64,000 bases of DNA, from positions 124,001 to 188,000 of the forward strand of contig LJSH01000001.1 of NCBI GenBank assembly GCA_001314625.1, in the 5' to 3' direction. A model generated the notes under the pieces. It searched no databases. It was given only the letters and a program-made list of their open reading frames with translations, and was not told where the DNA came from. The position numbers and the translations under genes were made by a program. Below are positions 17,537-28,324 of the stretch, piece after piece (positions within the stretch are counted from its first letter, which is position 1; every line of letters starts with the position of its first letter). This stretch comes from Oceanicaulis sp. HLUCCA04. GTDB taxonomy: Bacteria; Pseudomonadota; Alphaproteobacteria; Caulobacterales; Maricaulaceae.

Positions 17537-18525
17537 CTTTGCCTGATGCCCTTTATGACCACGACATTGATCTTTCGCCCCTGCAAGCCTGCACGCTGGC
17601 GATAATCGGCTATGGCAATCACGGACGCTCCCACGCGCTGAATCTGCGCGATAGCGGCGTTGGCAAGGTGCTGGTGGCGCTGCGCGAAGGCTCGCCCTCG
17701 CGCGGGAAAGCCACGAGCGATGGCTTTGACGTGGTCAGTTTGGGCGAGGCCGCAGCACGCGCCGACTATATATCGATCCTGGCAGCAGATGAGGCGCATG
17801 GCGCGATCTGGACCGATCATGTCGCGCCGAACCGCAAGGCAGGGCAGGGCCTTATCTTCTGTCACGGGTTTTCCATCGAGTACGGCCTGATCGATCCGCC
17901 TGCGGATTGCGACGTTATCCTGGCGGCTGCCAAGGGGCCGGGCGGCGCAGTGCGCGAGAGCTTTGTGCGCGGTGGCGGGCTGACAGGTTTCTGGGCGACC
18001 CAGCAAGACGCATCGGGCCAGGCGGACGACATTGCCAAAGCCTATCTCAAAGGCCTTGGTTGCGGGCGCGCAGGCATATTCCCGACGAGTTTTCGCGAGG
18101 AAGCCCTGGCCGATATTCTGGGAGAGCAGGCCGTTCTGGTCGGCGGTATGTGCGCGCTCGCGCGTCAGGGCTATGAGACACTCGTCGAGGCCGGGTTGAG
18201 CCCGCTGATGGCCTATATCGATACCGTCCACGAGCTCAAATACATCGCAGAGCTGATCCACATGCGCGGCATTGCGGGCATGTATGCTGCCATATCGGAT
18301 ACAGCCGAGTTTGGAGCGCATGGCGTGGAGGCGCGGATTGCGGATGCCGTAAAGCCGGTGTTCGAGGATATCGTCAGCGATGTGACATCGGGTGCATTTG
18401 CCCGGCGCTGGGTCGCGGATTTCGAGCAGGACCGCGCCGGATTGCATGCCGCCCGTTCGCGGGCCGCCGGACACGAACTGGAAGCCACGGGCCGCTATCT
18501 CAGGCAGGCTCTGGGGCTGGAATGA
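17533..18525 (+). CDS. Divergent ketol-acid reductoisomerase (IlvC)-like protein
   Basis: The 330-residue protein aligns over its full length with class I KARI: a Rossmann domain with GYGNHGRSHALNLRDSG (26-42) and a knotted helical C-terminal domain. The active-site His111 (FCHGFSIEY), D194 and E198 (ADILGEQ), E234 and S255 are in place. However, the usual glutamate of the second metal-binding helix is D230. The usual APKGPGH is AAKGPGG (132-138), and the normally invariant GxxGHAHA loop is GNHGRSHA. The gene overlaps miaA by four bases. No ilvB or ilvH is adjacent. It may still be the cell's KARI, or a paralogue with another substrate. Confidence 0.75.
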   Translation: MTLPDALYDHDIDLSPLQACTLAIIGYGNHGRSHALNLRDSGVGKVLVALREGSPSRGKATSDGFDVVSLGEAAARADYISILAADEAHGAIWTDHVAPNRKAGQGLIFCHGFSIEYGLIDPPADCDVILAAAKGPGGAVRESFVRGGGLTGFWATQQDASGQADDIAKAYLKGLGCGRAGIFPTSFREEALADILGEQAVLVGGMCALARQGYETLVEAGLSPLMAYIDTVHELKYIAELIHMRGIAGMYAAISDTAEFGAHGVEARIADAVKPVFEDIVSDVTSGAFARRWVADFEQDRAGLHAARSRAAGHELEATGRYLRQALGLE

Positions 18526-18583
18526 CTGCTGCAGGCGCACGGCTTGCATGGAAAGCGGTCCAAGAACACGCTAAGAGAGCGAA

Positions 18584-19378
18584 ATGAATCGGATATTCCA
18601 TTTCCTGACCAGGCTGGATGTGCGCGCCGCGCGCGCTGTCGGCGCATCCATCGCGCTGTTCGCGCTGGTCATGGCCGTATTTCTCGTCGGACGCTTCGGC
18701 TTCGATATCCAGCCCGGCGATGTTCAGGCCTGGCTGGAGGACGCGGCCGCGCGCTGGTACGCGCTTCCGCTGACCATTCTGGCGTTCACCGTGTTGTCCT
18801 ATGTCGGCGCGCCGCAGTTTGCGCTGTTCGCAGCGACTGTGCTGGCCTTCGGGCCGGTCGCCGGTTTCATCTATTCGTGGGCCGGAACGATTGTCTCTGC
18901 TTCAGCCAATTTCTGGACCGGGCGTGTTCTGGGCGCCGACGTGGTGCGCCGCTATGGCGGTGATACGGTCAACCGGATCTCGGCTTTCGTCGGCAAGAAC
19001 GGGTTCTGGGCCAGCGCGATAATCCGTAATGTTCCGTCTGCGCCCTTTATTGTCGTCAATATGGCAGCGGGCGTATCGCAAATGACGTTCCTGGCCTTTC
19101 TGGGCGGGACGGGTATCGGCATCCTGCCCAAGATCGCGCTGGTCACGTTCGCTGGCGGCGGTGTGATCGCCCTGTTGTCAGGCAGTGGCCTGTGGGTCGC
19201 GGCCGTGCTGGGGCTGACCGCGTTCGGCTGGCTGATGGCCATGCTGATGGCGCGCAAATGGCTGCGAGGCACGCCCGCCGGGCAGGAAGCTGCAGATGTG
19301 AAGGATGCATCGCGAGAGGTGCCTGACGGCACGTCGTCTCTTGCAATCCGTGACGGCACATCGCAAAAGGGTAAATAG
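18584..19378 (+). CDS. VTT-domain (TVP38/TMEM64, DedA-like) membrane protein
   Basis: The 264-residue protein has about six hydrophobic segments and the VTT-domain core, with a FGPVAGFIYSWAG segment and a re-entrant stretch around RNVPSAPFIVVNMAAG. Members are implicated in lipid flipping or membrane homeostasis. The last 40 residues are polar and cytoplasmic. The gene lies between the KARI-like gene and mreB, 57 bases before the latter, and may share a transcript with it. Confidence 0.8.
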   Translation: MNRIFHFLTRLDVRAARAVGASIALFALVMAVFLVGRFGFDIQPGDVQAWLEDAAARWYALPLTILAFTVLSYVGAPQFALFAATVLAFGPVAGFIYSWAGTIVSASANFWTGRVLGADVVRRYGGDTVNRISAFVGKNGFWASAIIRNVPSAPFIVVNMAAGVSQMTFLAFLGGTGIGILPKIALVTFAGGGVIALLSGSGLWVAAVLGLTAFGWLMAMLMARKWLRGTPAGQEAADVKDASREVPDGTSSLAIRDGTSQKGK

Positions 19379-20476
<1,098 letters not shown>

Positions 20477-20514
20477 TTGGCGGAATTTTGATTCTCTAGA
20501 GGAGGTGCCGGGCC

Positions 20515-21495
20515 TTGGCGCAATGGCGTTCAGCGCGGCAAGGGGCAGACGACACAATCCGCTTTTCGCGGACCTTTCTCCTTTTGTTGCTCGCCATCTC
20601 GGCCATTTTGATCGCCGCTGACCGGACCGAAGACCGGGTCGAGGCCATCACCGTATTCCGTGCTGCCTTCAACGATGTCTCCTTGCCGGTACTGGAAGCC
20701 GCCGCCCAGCCCTTGCGGGGGCTTTACAATGTCGGGCCGTGGTGGCGCCGCCAGATGGAGCTGGCAAACGAGATACGCGAACTGCGCCAGGAAATGGCGG
20801 AATTGCGCGCCTGGCGCGATGTGGCGCTCAACTATTCCGAACAGATGCGCCGGCAGCAGGAATTGCTCAATCTTGACCCGCCCATGCCGCGCAACCGCAT
20901 TACCGCCTGGTCGGTGACAGAAACCGGCGGCCCGTTCGTGCGCACGCGCCTTGTTGGCGTTGGCAGCGATAACGGTGTCGAGCCGGGCTATCCCGCTCTG
21001 AACATTTACGGCGTGGTAGGACGCACAATCGATGTCGGCGCGCGTTCATCGCGCATCTTGCTGCTGACCGATCTGAACAGCCGTGTCTCCGTGATGGCGG
21101 ATCGCTCCAACGCCCGCGCCATGCTGGTGGGAGACAATACCGACTTTCCGCGCCTTGATTATCTGGGGCGCGCCCCGGACATTCGGGAAGGCGACCGTAT
21201 CGTCACGTCTGGCGATGACAATGTCCTGCCGCGCGGCCTGCCGATTGGTGAAGCCGTGATGGACCGCCGCGGCCTCTGGCGTGTAGCGCTGTACTCCAGC
21301 GCGGCGCCGATTGATCTGATCTGGATATGGCCGTTCGAACCGATTGCGCCGCCAGCCGAGGAAGTGCCGGTGCCGGCTGTGCTGCCGGGCTTGCCTCCTG
21401 CAGATCCGTTGCCGCCTGACGCTGCCGAAGCGGCCGAGCCCGATGCGGTGTCCAGTGCTGAGCCTGAGACGGATCAGACCGGAGAGGGGCGATAA
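20515..21495 (+). CDS. mreC: Rod-shape protein MreC
   Basis: MreC is a periplasmic scaffold that links MreB to PBP2. The 326-residue protein has a short cytoplasmic start, a membrane helix (18-35), a coiled coil (about 80-115) and two beta-barrel domains. A Pro/Ala/Glu-rich tail follows, typical of alphaproteobacteria. The start is a TTG with a strong GGAGG nine bases upstream; the nearby ATG at 20523 is out of frame. Confidence 0.95.
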   Translation: MAQWRSARQGADDTIRFSRTFLLLLLAISAILIAADRTEDRVEAITVFRAAFNDVSLPVLEAAAQPLRGLYNVGPWWRRQMELANEIRELRQEMAELRAWRDVALNYSEQMRRQQELLNLDPPMPRNRITAWSVTETGGPFVRTRLVGVGSDNGVEPGYPALNIYGVVGRTIDVGARSSRILLLTDLNSRVSVMADRSNARAMLVGDNTDFPRLDYLGRAPDIREGDRIVTSGDDNVLPRGLPIGEAVMDRRGLWRVALYSSAAPIDLIWIWPFEPIAPPAEEVPVPAVLPGLPPADPLPPDAAEAAEPDAVSSAEPETDQTGEGR

Positions 21496-22008
21496 ATGCG
21501 CGCGCCGCTCGAACGCAATTCCACCTGGCCCGTACTGACCGCGATAGGGCTGACCCTCGTCCTCAGCCTGCTGGCCGTGGCGGCGCCCTTGCGCCTTCCG
21601 GAAGGGCAGGGCTTTCCCGCACCTCTGTTTCCCCTCATCGCGCTATTCGTCTGGTCGGTGCGCTATCCGCGCTTTATCCCGCCCTGGGTGATATTCCTGG
21701 TCGGGATATTTCAGGACTTGCTGACCGGCGGTCCCCTTGGGATGTGGGCGATTTCCTATCTTCTCGCATTTGCAATTGCGCGCCTTCGCACCACTGAACC
21801 ATCGGCCCGCGAGTTCATTCTGCTCGTCGCGCGCTCCTCCCTGATGACCGGTATCGCGACGCTTGTGGCCTGGGTTGCGGGCTCTTTGTCGATAGGACAG
21901 CCTGCGGACCCGACAAGCCTTGTAACCGAAGGTGTGATAACCCTTATCGTATTCCCGGCCTTTTGTTGGCTGTTTGCGCGCAAGCGTGAACGCACCACGT
22001 TTTCTTGA
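21496..22008 (+). CDS. mreD: Rod-shape protein MreD
   Basis: MreD is a small integral membrane partner of MreC. The 170-residue protein is mostly hydrophobic with five predicted membrane segments and the family segment VGIFQDLLTGGPLGMWAISYL. Its ATG directly follows the mreC stop with no gap. Sequence identity in this family is low; position in the operon supports the name. Confidence 0.92.
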   Translation: MRAPLERNSTWPVLTAIGLTLVLSLLAVAAPLRLPEGQGFPAPLFPLIALFVWSVRYPRFIPPWVIFLVGIFQDLLTGGPLGMWAISYLLAFAIARLRTTEPSAREFILLVARSSLMTGIATLVAWVAGSLSIGQPADPTSLVTEGVITLIVFPAFCWLFARKRERTTFS

Positions 22009-22026
22009 GGGTAGACCAGAGCGACC

Positions 22027-23904
22027 ATGCGCCGCGACAAGCAGGAAGCCCAGGCCCAGTTTAACAGGCGCACCGTGATGACCGGCGCGGTGGGGGTTGG
22101 TGTTTTCGCCGGGATCGGTGCCCAGCTTTACAATCTGCAGATCCTGCGCGAGGACGAATACCAGGTTCTTTCTGACAACAACCAGTTTTCCTTCCGGATC
22201 CAGTTGCCGACGCGCGGGCGCATTCTCGACCGGTTTGGTGAAACGGTTGCAGAGAACCGTGACAGCTACCGCATCTACCTTGTCCGCGAGCAAGCTGGTG
22301 ATCCGGCACTTACGCTGGACCGGCTTTCGCAGTTCATGGAGATCAGCGATGCGCGGCGCGAACGCATCTTGCGTGATCTGGCCCGCACACCGCGTTTCCA
22401 GCCGGTAACGGTCGCTGAGGGCGTGGACTGGGAAACCTTTTCGCGGGTGAACCTTCACCTTCCCGAACTGCCGGGCGTCATGCCGGACGTGGGCGAGGTG
22501 CGCACCTACCCCATGCCAGCGGCGTTTGCCCACATCGCAGGTTATGTGCAGTCCGCACCGCCGGAGATTGCCGGTGATGACCCGCTTTTGCGTCACCCGG
22601 CCTTCCGGGTTGGCCGCAGCGGCGTCGAGATTGCCCGGGATAGCGAGCTGCGTGGATCTGCCGGTTCGCTGAAAGTTGAAGTCAATGCATTCGGGCGCGT
22701 CATCCGCGAATTACCCGAGCAGTCCCGCCCGGCAGAGCCGGGCCAGGATATAGCGCTGACGCTCGATTCCGAGGTTCAGCGCTTTGCAACCGAACGGCTG
22801 GGCACCGAGAGCGCTTCGGCGGTGGGCATTGATGTGCATACCGGCGAAATTGTCACGATGGCGTCCACACCGTCCTTTGACCCCAATCTGTTTGTCCTGG
22901 GCATACCCACGCGTGAGTTCAGTGGACTCAACGAGAACCCGCTGCGTCCGCTATTCAACAAGGCGACGAACGGCCTTTATGCGCCTGCTTCCACCGTCAA
23001 GGGCATCATGTCTCTGGCGGCGCTCCGGCACGGCATCATCCGGCCGAACGAGCGGGTGACCTGCCGGGGTTCGGTCCAGCTGGGTAACCGGCGCTTTCAC
23101 TGCTGGCGGCGCGAAGGCCACGGCCCGGTCAATATGCACGATGCGATCAAGGTTTCGTGCGACATCTTTTTCTACGAGATCGCCTCGCGCCTCGGTATTG
23201 AGCGGATACGCGAAACGGCGCTGGAGATGGGGCTGGGCCAGCTGTTCGATATCGGCATTCCCATGCTGTCGCAGGCGGGCGGCCTGTTTCCCAGTCCGCA
23301 ATGGAAGAGAGCCCGAACGGGTGAGGGCTGGTCGATGGGTGACACGTATAATGTCGGCATCGGACAGGGCGCTGTGCTGGCATCGCCCCTGCAGCTGGCC
23401 GTGATGACAGCGCGCATGGCGACCGGGCGCGTGGTGGAGCCGACGCTTTATCCGCGCAGCACGCCGCACGAGTTTCCGCGGATGGATTTTGACGAGGCCC
23501 ACATTCAGGCGGTCCACAACGCCCATGTTGGTGTGGTTCACGAACCGGGCGGAACATCCTACTGGTCGCTTGGCGGGCTGGGGATCGAAGGTGTCCGCAT
23601 GGCCGGTAAAACCGGGACCAGCCAAGTTTACTCGATCAGCGCGGAGGAGCGTGCCAGCGGGGTGCGCGATCAGGACGATTTGCCCTGGCGGCTGCGCAAT
23701 CACGGCCTTTTTATCTGCTACGCGCCTGCCGAGGCGCCGCGATATGCGGTCGCGGTGGTCGTCGAGCATGGCGGCGGCGGTGCGCGGTCGGCCGCTCAGC
23801 CTGGACGTGACATTCTGCGCGAACTGGTCTTGCGCGATCCCGCCGGGCGTAGCGGCATTGTGGCTGCACGCCACGCGCCCATCAATCTGGCGCAAGGGGG
23901 CTAG
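22027..23904 (+). CDS. mrdA: Penicillin-binding protein 2 (elongasome transpeptidase)
   Basis: PBP2 cross-links peptidoglycan during cell elongation together with RodA. The 625-residue protein has an N-terminal signal anchor (about 20-38), a PBP dimer domain, and a transpeptidase domain with S322-T-V-K325, the second motif in VSCDIFF (S-C-D, usual for PBP2), and K528-T-G530. It lies between mreD and rodA, which begins two bases after its stop. Confidence 0.96.
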   Translation: MRRDKQEAQAQFNRRTVMTGAVGVGVFAGIGAQLYNLQILREDEYQVLSDNNQFSFRIQLPTRGRILDRFGETVAENRDSYRIYLVREQAGDPALTLDRLSQFMEISDARRERILRDLARTPRFQPVTVAEGVDWETFSRVNLHLPELPGVMPDVGEVRTYPMPAAFAHIAGYVQSAPPEIAGDDPLLRHPAFRVGRSGVEIARDSELRGSAGSLKVEVNAFGRVIRELPEQSRPAEPGQDIALTLDSEVQRFATERLGTESASAVGIDVHTGEIVTMASTPSFDPNLFVLGIPTREFSGLNENPLRPLFNKATNGLYAPASTVKGIMSLAALRHGIIRPNERVTCRGSVQLGNRRFHCWRREGHGPVNMHDAIKVSCDIFFYEIASRLGIERIRETALEMGLGQLFDIGIPMLSQAGGLFPSPQWKRARTGEGWSMGDTYNVGIGQGAVLASPLQLAVMTARMATGRVVEPTLYPRSTPHEFPRMDFDEAHIQAVHNAHVGVVHEPGGTSYWSLGGLGIEGVRMAGKTGTSQVYSISAEERASGVRDQDDLPWRLRNHGLFICYAPAEAPRYAVAVVVEHGGGGARSAAQPGRDILRELVLRDPAGRSGIVAARHAPINLAQGG

Positions 23905-23906
23905 TC

Positions 23907-25052
23907 ATGCCGGTCTTCACCCAGGCCGTCCCACGAGACATTCGCGGCAAGCTTTTCGAGCTGAACTGGTCATTTGTGCTTCTTATCATCCTGACCGGAT
24001 GCATCGGCATATTGATGCTCTACTCGGTCGCGGGCGGTGCCTGGGACCCTTGGGCGATCCGTCATGCCACACGTTTTGCCGCCGGTCTGGCAGTCATGCT
24101 GGTGGTGGCCATGGTGCCGCCTCGGATGTGGATGAGTCTTGCCTATCCGGCCTATCTGGGCGCGCTGTTCCTGCTGATCATGGTCGAATTGTTCGGCGTC
24201 ACCGCCATGGGTGCGCAGCGCTGGATCGATATCGGGCCACTGCGCATGCAGCCGTCCGAAATCATGAAAATTGCGCTCGTCCTGGCACTGGCGCGCTATT
24301 ATCACGACCTGCCTCCCGAGAAGGTGTCATCGCCCGGCGGCATGATCATTCCTGTGCTGATAATCGCCATACCGGCGGGCCTGATCGCCAAACAGCCTGA
24401 TCTGGGCACCGCCGTGCTGACCGGGGCCACCGGCCTGGTGATGGTCTTCCTGGCCGGGCTGAGCTGGAAAGTGATCGTGCCGGGGGTGGTAGCGGGATTT
24501 GCCGGTGCGGTGACGCTGGTGCGCTACGGGCTGCATGATTACCAGCGCGCGCGGGTGATGACCTTCCTCAACCCCGAAAACGATCCGCTGGGTGCCGGCT
24601 ACCACATCATGCAATCAAAGATCGCGCTCGGCTCCGGGGGACTGACCGGCAAAGGCTATATGCAAGGCACGCAGGCCCATCTGAACTTCCTGCCCGAGAA
24701 GCAGACCGATTTCATTTTCACCATGCTGGGCGAGGAATTCGGCTTTATTGGCGGTATAGCCGTGCTGGCGCTGTACGCGCTCATCCTTGGCCATTGCCTG
24801 ATGACGGCCATGGCCTGCCGCTCGGTGTTCCTGCGCCTCGTGACCATGGGCGTCACCACGACATTTGCCCTTTACGTGTTCATCAACACCGCCATGGTGA
24901 TGGGACTGGTGCCGGTTGTCGGCGTGCCGTTGCCGATGATCTCCTATGGCGGGTCGGTCATGTTCACGGTGCTGATCGGGCTGGGTCTCATCCTAGGCGC
25001 GCACATTCACCGGGCGGCAGAACCACCCAAAGGTGCAGGCATCTTCGGCTAA
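23907..25052 (+). CDS. rodA: Peptidoglycan glycosyltransferase RodA
   Basis: RodA is the SEDS-family polymerase that makes glycan strands with PBP2. The 381-residue protein has about ten membrane helices, the SEDS signature GMIIPVLIIAIPAGLIAKQP-DLGT region, and the late conserved GVPLPMISYGGSVM. It is the last gene of the mre operon. Confidence 0.96.
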   Translation: MPVFTQAVPRDIRGKLFELNWSFVLLIILTGCIGILMLYSVAGGAWDPWAIRHATRFAAGLAVMLVVAMVPPRMWMSLAYPAYLGALFLLIMVELFGVTAMGAQRWIDIGPLRMQPSEIMKIALVLALARYYHDLPPEKVSSPGGMIIPVLIIAIPAGLIAKQPDLGTAVLTGATGLVMVFLAGLSWKVIVPGVVAGFAGAVTLVRYGLHDYQRARVMTFLNPENDPLGAGYHIMQSKIALGSGGLTGKGYMQGTQAHLNFLPEKQTDFIFTMLGEEFGFIGGIAVLALYALILGHCLMTAMACRSVFLRLVTMGVTTTFALYVFINTAMVMGLVPVVGVPLPMISYGGSVMFTVLIGLGLILGAHIHRAAEPPKGAGIFG

Positions 25053-25136
25053 GCGCGCTTGACCTTGAAGGCGCGGTGGGGAAGTCTCGCCGCCAAATCA
25101 GCCATAACAAACAGCTTCAAGAGCGGGGGAACTCAC

Positions 25137-26492
25137 ATGGCCATCGGCGGCGGCGAACATAGTACCTGGGGAACACGTTTCGGATTCCTGATGGCGGCCA
25201 TCGGCTCATCGGTCGGTCTGGGCAATTTCTGGCGCTTTCCTTACGTTGCCGGTGAAAATGGCGGCGCGGCGTTCATCGTCATCTACCTGCTGTGTGTCGT
25301 ATTCATCGCGCTGCCCATCCTGATGGCCGAATTGTCCGTGGGCCGTCATGCCCGGCGGTCTGCGGTCGGGTCAGTACGCAAGATGGCGTTTGACGCTGGC
25401 GCGCCGGGGCTGTGGGCTGTGGCCGGCTGGGTCTCCATGATCGCGGGTGTGCTGATCTTGTGTTTCTACTCGGTCGTTGCCGGCTGGGTGATTGCCTACG
25501 TCTTCAAGATGGGGGCAGGAGAGTTTGTCGGCGCAGACCCGGAAGCCGTGTCCGCCTCGTTTAGCGCACTTACGTCAAATACGAATGTCGTGATCGGCTG
25601 GCACTCTGCCTTCATGCTCGCAACAGTCTCCATTGTCGCGCTGGGTGTGACCAAGGGTATCGAGCGCTCCGTCACCATTTTGATGCCGCTCTTCTTTCTG
25701 ACGCTGATCGGGCTGGTAATCTACGCGGCCTTTACCGCGGACATGGGTGCGGCTCTGGCCTACCTGTTCACGCCGGACTTCTCCGAAGTCGGGCCGCAAA
25801 CTTTCCTTGCGGCGCTGGGCCAGGCCTTCTTCTCCATCGGTGTCGGCGGCGCGATCATGATCACCTATGGCTCCTATCTGCCCCGAAGCGATAATCTGAC
25901 GGGCTCTGCCAGCATTATTGCGGGCGCAGACACGATGGTCGCGATTATCGCCGGCCTGTCGATCTTCCCGTTTGTATTCGCGTTCGGGCTCAGCCCGGAT
26001 GCCGGTCCGGCCCTGTTCTTCCAGACCCTGCCAAGCGCGTTCGCCCAGATGCCGGCCGGCCAGTATGTGGGCTCCGCCTTCTTCGTTCTGGCCTTTATTG
26101 CGGCGATCACCTCGTCTATCTCGCTTTTGCAAGTGGTCGTGGCGTTTGCCGAGGAACACACCGATTTCGGCAAGACCGGGTCGGCGGTATTTTTCGGGAT
26201 CATCATCTGGCTGGTGGGCTGCGGCGCGGCCTTCTCCGGCGGTTATTTCAACCTGCTGGACATGCTCTCCGGTCAGATATTCCTGCCGCTCGGCGGTTTG
26301 CTGATCGCACTCTTTACCGGCTGGGTGGTGGCCCGCTCATTGATGCGTCACGAGCTGATCGGTGCGTCTGATACGGTGTTCGGCATCTGGCGGTTCATCA
26401 TTCGCTATCTGGCGCCAATCGCGGTGTTTGCCATCCTTGCCGGTGGCATCGCGTCCGCCTTCGGCGTGTCGCTTCCCTTCCTGCAAGGATAG
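25137..26492 (+). CDS. Sodium-dependent transporter, NSS (SNF) family
   Basis: From ATG 25137 (GGGGGA upstream) the protein has 451 residues and about 12 membrane helices. The first helix holds GFLMAAIGSSVGLGNFWRFP with the sodium and substrate site of the LeuT fold. These transporters import amino acids or similar solutes using the sodium gradient. The stop is followed by a strong terminator. The substrate cannot be inferred. Confidence 0.92.
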   Translation: MAIGGGEHSTWGTRFGFLMAAIGSSVGLGNFWRFPYVAGENGGAAFIVIYLLCVVFIALPILMAELSVGRHARRSAVGSVRKMAFDAGAPGLWAVAGWVSMIAGVLILCFYSVVAGWVIAYVFKMGAGEFVGADPEAVSASFSALTSNTNVVIGWHSAFMLATVSIVALGVTKGIERSVTILMPLFFLTLIGLVIYAAFTADMGAALAYLFTPDFSEVGPQTFLAALGQAFFSIGVGGAIMITYGSYLPRSDNLTGSASIIAGADTMVAIIAGLSIFPFVFAFGLSPDAGPALFFQTLPSAFAQMPAGQYVGSAFFVLAFIAAITSSISLLQVVVAFAEEHTDFGKTGSAVFFGIIIWLVGCGAAFSGGYFNLLDMLSGQIFLPLGGLLIALFTGWVVARSLMRHELIGASDTVFGIWRFIIRYLAPIAVFAILAGGIASAFGVSLPFLQG

Positions 26493-26505
26493 CCATAGAA
26501 CCCGC

Positions 26506-26546
26506 AAGAAAGCCCCGGAGCCGCATTACGGCTCCGGGGCTTTCTT
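26506..26546. terminator. Strong bidirectional terminator
   Basis: An 18-base-pair perfect hairpin has arms at 26506-26523 and 26529-26546, with core GCCCCGGAGCCG, a CATTA loop, and A-rich and T-rich flanks on the two sides. It separates the rightward NSS gene from the leftward pip gene and can serve both. Confidence 0.92.
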
Positions 26547-26584
26547 ATTATTTGCGGGGGAAAGTGTTCCGATCAGCCGGGCGT

Positions 26585-27556
26585 TCAGCCAAGTTGCGCG
26601 CCGAACCTGTCTGTAGCGCGCACCAGCGCGTCGACAACGCCTGGCTCGCCGGCTGCGTGACCTGCGTCAGGGATCAGGTGCAGCTCTGCACCCGTCCAGT
26701 TGCGCCGGAGCTGCCAGGCGGTGCGTGCAGGCGTCACCATATCGTACCGGCCCTGAACGATAATGCCCGGAATGCCGGCCAGATGAGCGGTGTCCTCGAT
26801 GAGGACGCCGTCATATTCGAGAAAGCCGTGATTGACGAAATAGTGCGTCTCCATCCGCGCCAGCGCGTCGGCGCGATGCGGGTCAGGCGCAGGCCCGTCA
26901 CTGTCTGGAAGCAGGCTTATCAGTGCATTTTCCCACTGCGCCCAAGCCAGCGCATCACTTCGGCGCGCCTCGCAACAATCAGTCTGCAGGCGTGCGTGAT
27001 AGGCGTTCAGCACATTGGCGCGCTCATCGTCCGTCAGGCGCGCGGTGAGGGCGTGCCAGGCATCGGGAAATATCTGGTTGGCGCCATTGCGGTAGAACCA
27101 GTCCAGCTCGGCTTTCGTGCAGCCAAACACGCCGCGAAGGACAAGACCCATGACCTCTGCGGGACAGGCGCGCGCGTAGGCCAGTGCCAGCGTCGCCCCC
27201 CAGGAGCCGCCAAAGACAATCCAGCGATCTATGCCGAGCGACGAGCGGATGGTTTCCATGTCGCCGACAAGTTTTTGCGTGGTGTTGGCGCGGGTGTCGG
27301 AAAACGGGCGTGAGCGCCCGCATCCGCGTTGATCAAACACAATGATGCGGTAGATGTCCGGGTCGAAAAAGCGGCGCATGGACGGAGCTGCTCCGCCCCC
27401 CGGCCCGCCATGCAGCGCAATAATAGGAACTCCATCGGCCCGGCCGCATTCTTCATAGTAGAGCGTGTGACCATCGCCCACGTCCAGCATGCCCGTGCGA
27501 TAAGGCTCAATCGACGGATACAGGCCGATCCGTTCCGGTCTTCGCAGCGTGTCCAT
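26585..27556 (-). CDS. pip: Proline iminopeptidase
   Basis: The enzyme removes N-terminal proline from peptides. The 323-residue alpha/beta hydrolase has the oxyanion motif HGGPGGG (49-55), the nucleophile S118 in GGSWGAT, the acid in QGRYDMVTP and the histidine in DAGHA. It begins MDTLRRPERIGLYPSIEPY, typical of the family. It is cytosolic and faces a divergent lipoprotein gene. Confidence 0.95.
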   Translation of the reverse strand: MDTLRRPERIGLYPSIEPYRTGMLDVGDGHTLYYEECGRADGVPIIALHGGPGGGAAPSMRRFFDPDIYRIIVFDQRGCGRSRPFSDTRANTTQKLVGDMETIRSSLGIDRWIVFGGSWGATLALAYARACPAEVMGLVLRGVFGCTKAELDWFYRNGANQIFPDAWHALTARLTDDERANVLNAYHARLQTDCCEARRSDALAWAQWENALISLLPDSDGPAPDPHRADALARMETHYFVNHGFLEYDGVLIEDTAHLAGIPGIIVQGRYDMVTPARTAWQLRRNWTGAELHLIPDAGHAAGEPGVVDALVRATDRFGAQLG

Positions 27557-27611
27557 AATCGGCCCTATAAACAGTCAAGGATGCAATTTTCGCTTTGAGT
27601 ATCGGAACACT

Positions 27612-28316
27612 ATGAGGTTTTATCCACCAGCGGAAGCGGTGCGCCCTCGTACCGCCGCAAAGCAGACACCCGGGGCACTGGTGATCATCACATGCGCTTT
27701 TCGTCGATTGTTTGTCGGTCTGGCGGGCGCGTCGCTGCTCTGTGCGTGTGTCAGCGCCCCTGTCGACTTCGCGTCGCGTAGCCCTGATGCCGTCCCGGTC
27801 AGCGCACAGGAAGATCTGAGAACGGCAATCGCGGCCTTTCGCACCCAGCAGGATGAGGCGGGCGGCTGGACGCTTGGCGGCGACGGCTCGGCACGCGGTC
27901 TTCTGGGCCGGCTCGTAGGCGGCGCTCCCTCGCAAGGCGACGCGATTGCAGATTATGCAGACGCCGCCGGGGACAATCTGCCCGCCTATCTGGCTGGTGA
28001 CATAGTCTTGGCGAGTGATCTTGTTGAGGACGTCGCCGGGGCCGCGAACACGGTTGCGGGCACCGCAGCGCCTTTGCCGGAAACTTTGCTTGTACGCGAC
28101 ATTGCCGGGGTGGAAAGCGTTCTGTCGGCCGCCCGGCGTGCGCGGACATTTTTCCAGGCGGTGTCGGTTGATGACCGCGCTGCACTGACTGCCAATCAGC
28201 GTGTCACAATCAGCGAGGCGCTCCACCGGCTCGATGACGCGATTTCCGGACTGGTCGGGGCAGCCGATGCTCTAGCTGACCGGCGCTGGGCCGCTGAAAA
28301 CGCGCTGACGGGCTGA
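27612..28316 (+). CDS. Hypothetical lipoprotein
   Basis: I do not recognise this 234-residue protein. A hydrophobic stretch LFVGLAGASLLCAC ends in a lipobox-like LCAC, so it is probably exported and lipid-modified. The mature part is Ala/Asp-rich and mostly helical, with a short glycine-rich insert (GGWTLGGDGSARG). The start is unsure: ATG 27612 gives a long polar leader before the hydrophobic part, while GTG 27681 would give a normal-length signal peptide. It ends eight bases before the next methyltransferase. Confidence 0.6.
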   Translation: MRFYPPAEAVRPRTAAKQTPGALVIITCAFRRLFVGLAGASLLCACVSAPVDFASRSPDAVPVSAQEDLRTAIAAFRTQQDEAGGWTLGGDGSARGLLGRLVGGAPSQGDAIADYADAAGDNLPAYLAGDIVLASDLVEDVAGAANTVAGTAAPLPETLLVRDIAGVESVLSAARRARTFFQAVSVDDRAALTANQRVTISEALHRLDDAISGLVGAADALADRRWAAENALTG

Positions 28317-28324
28317 GACTGGCC

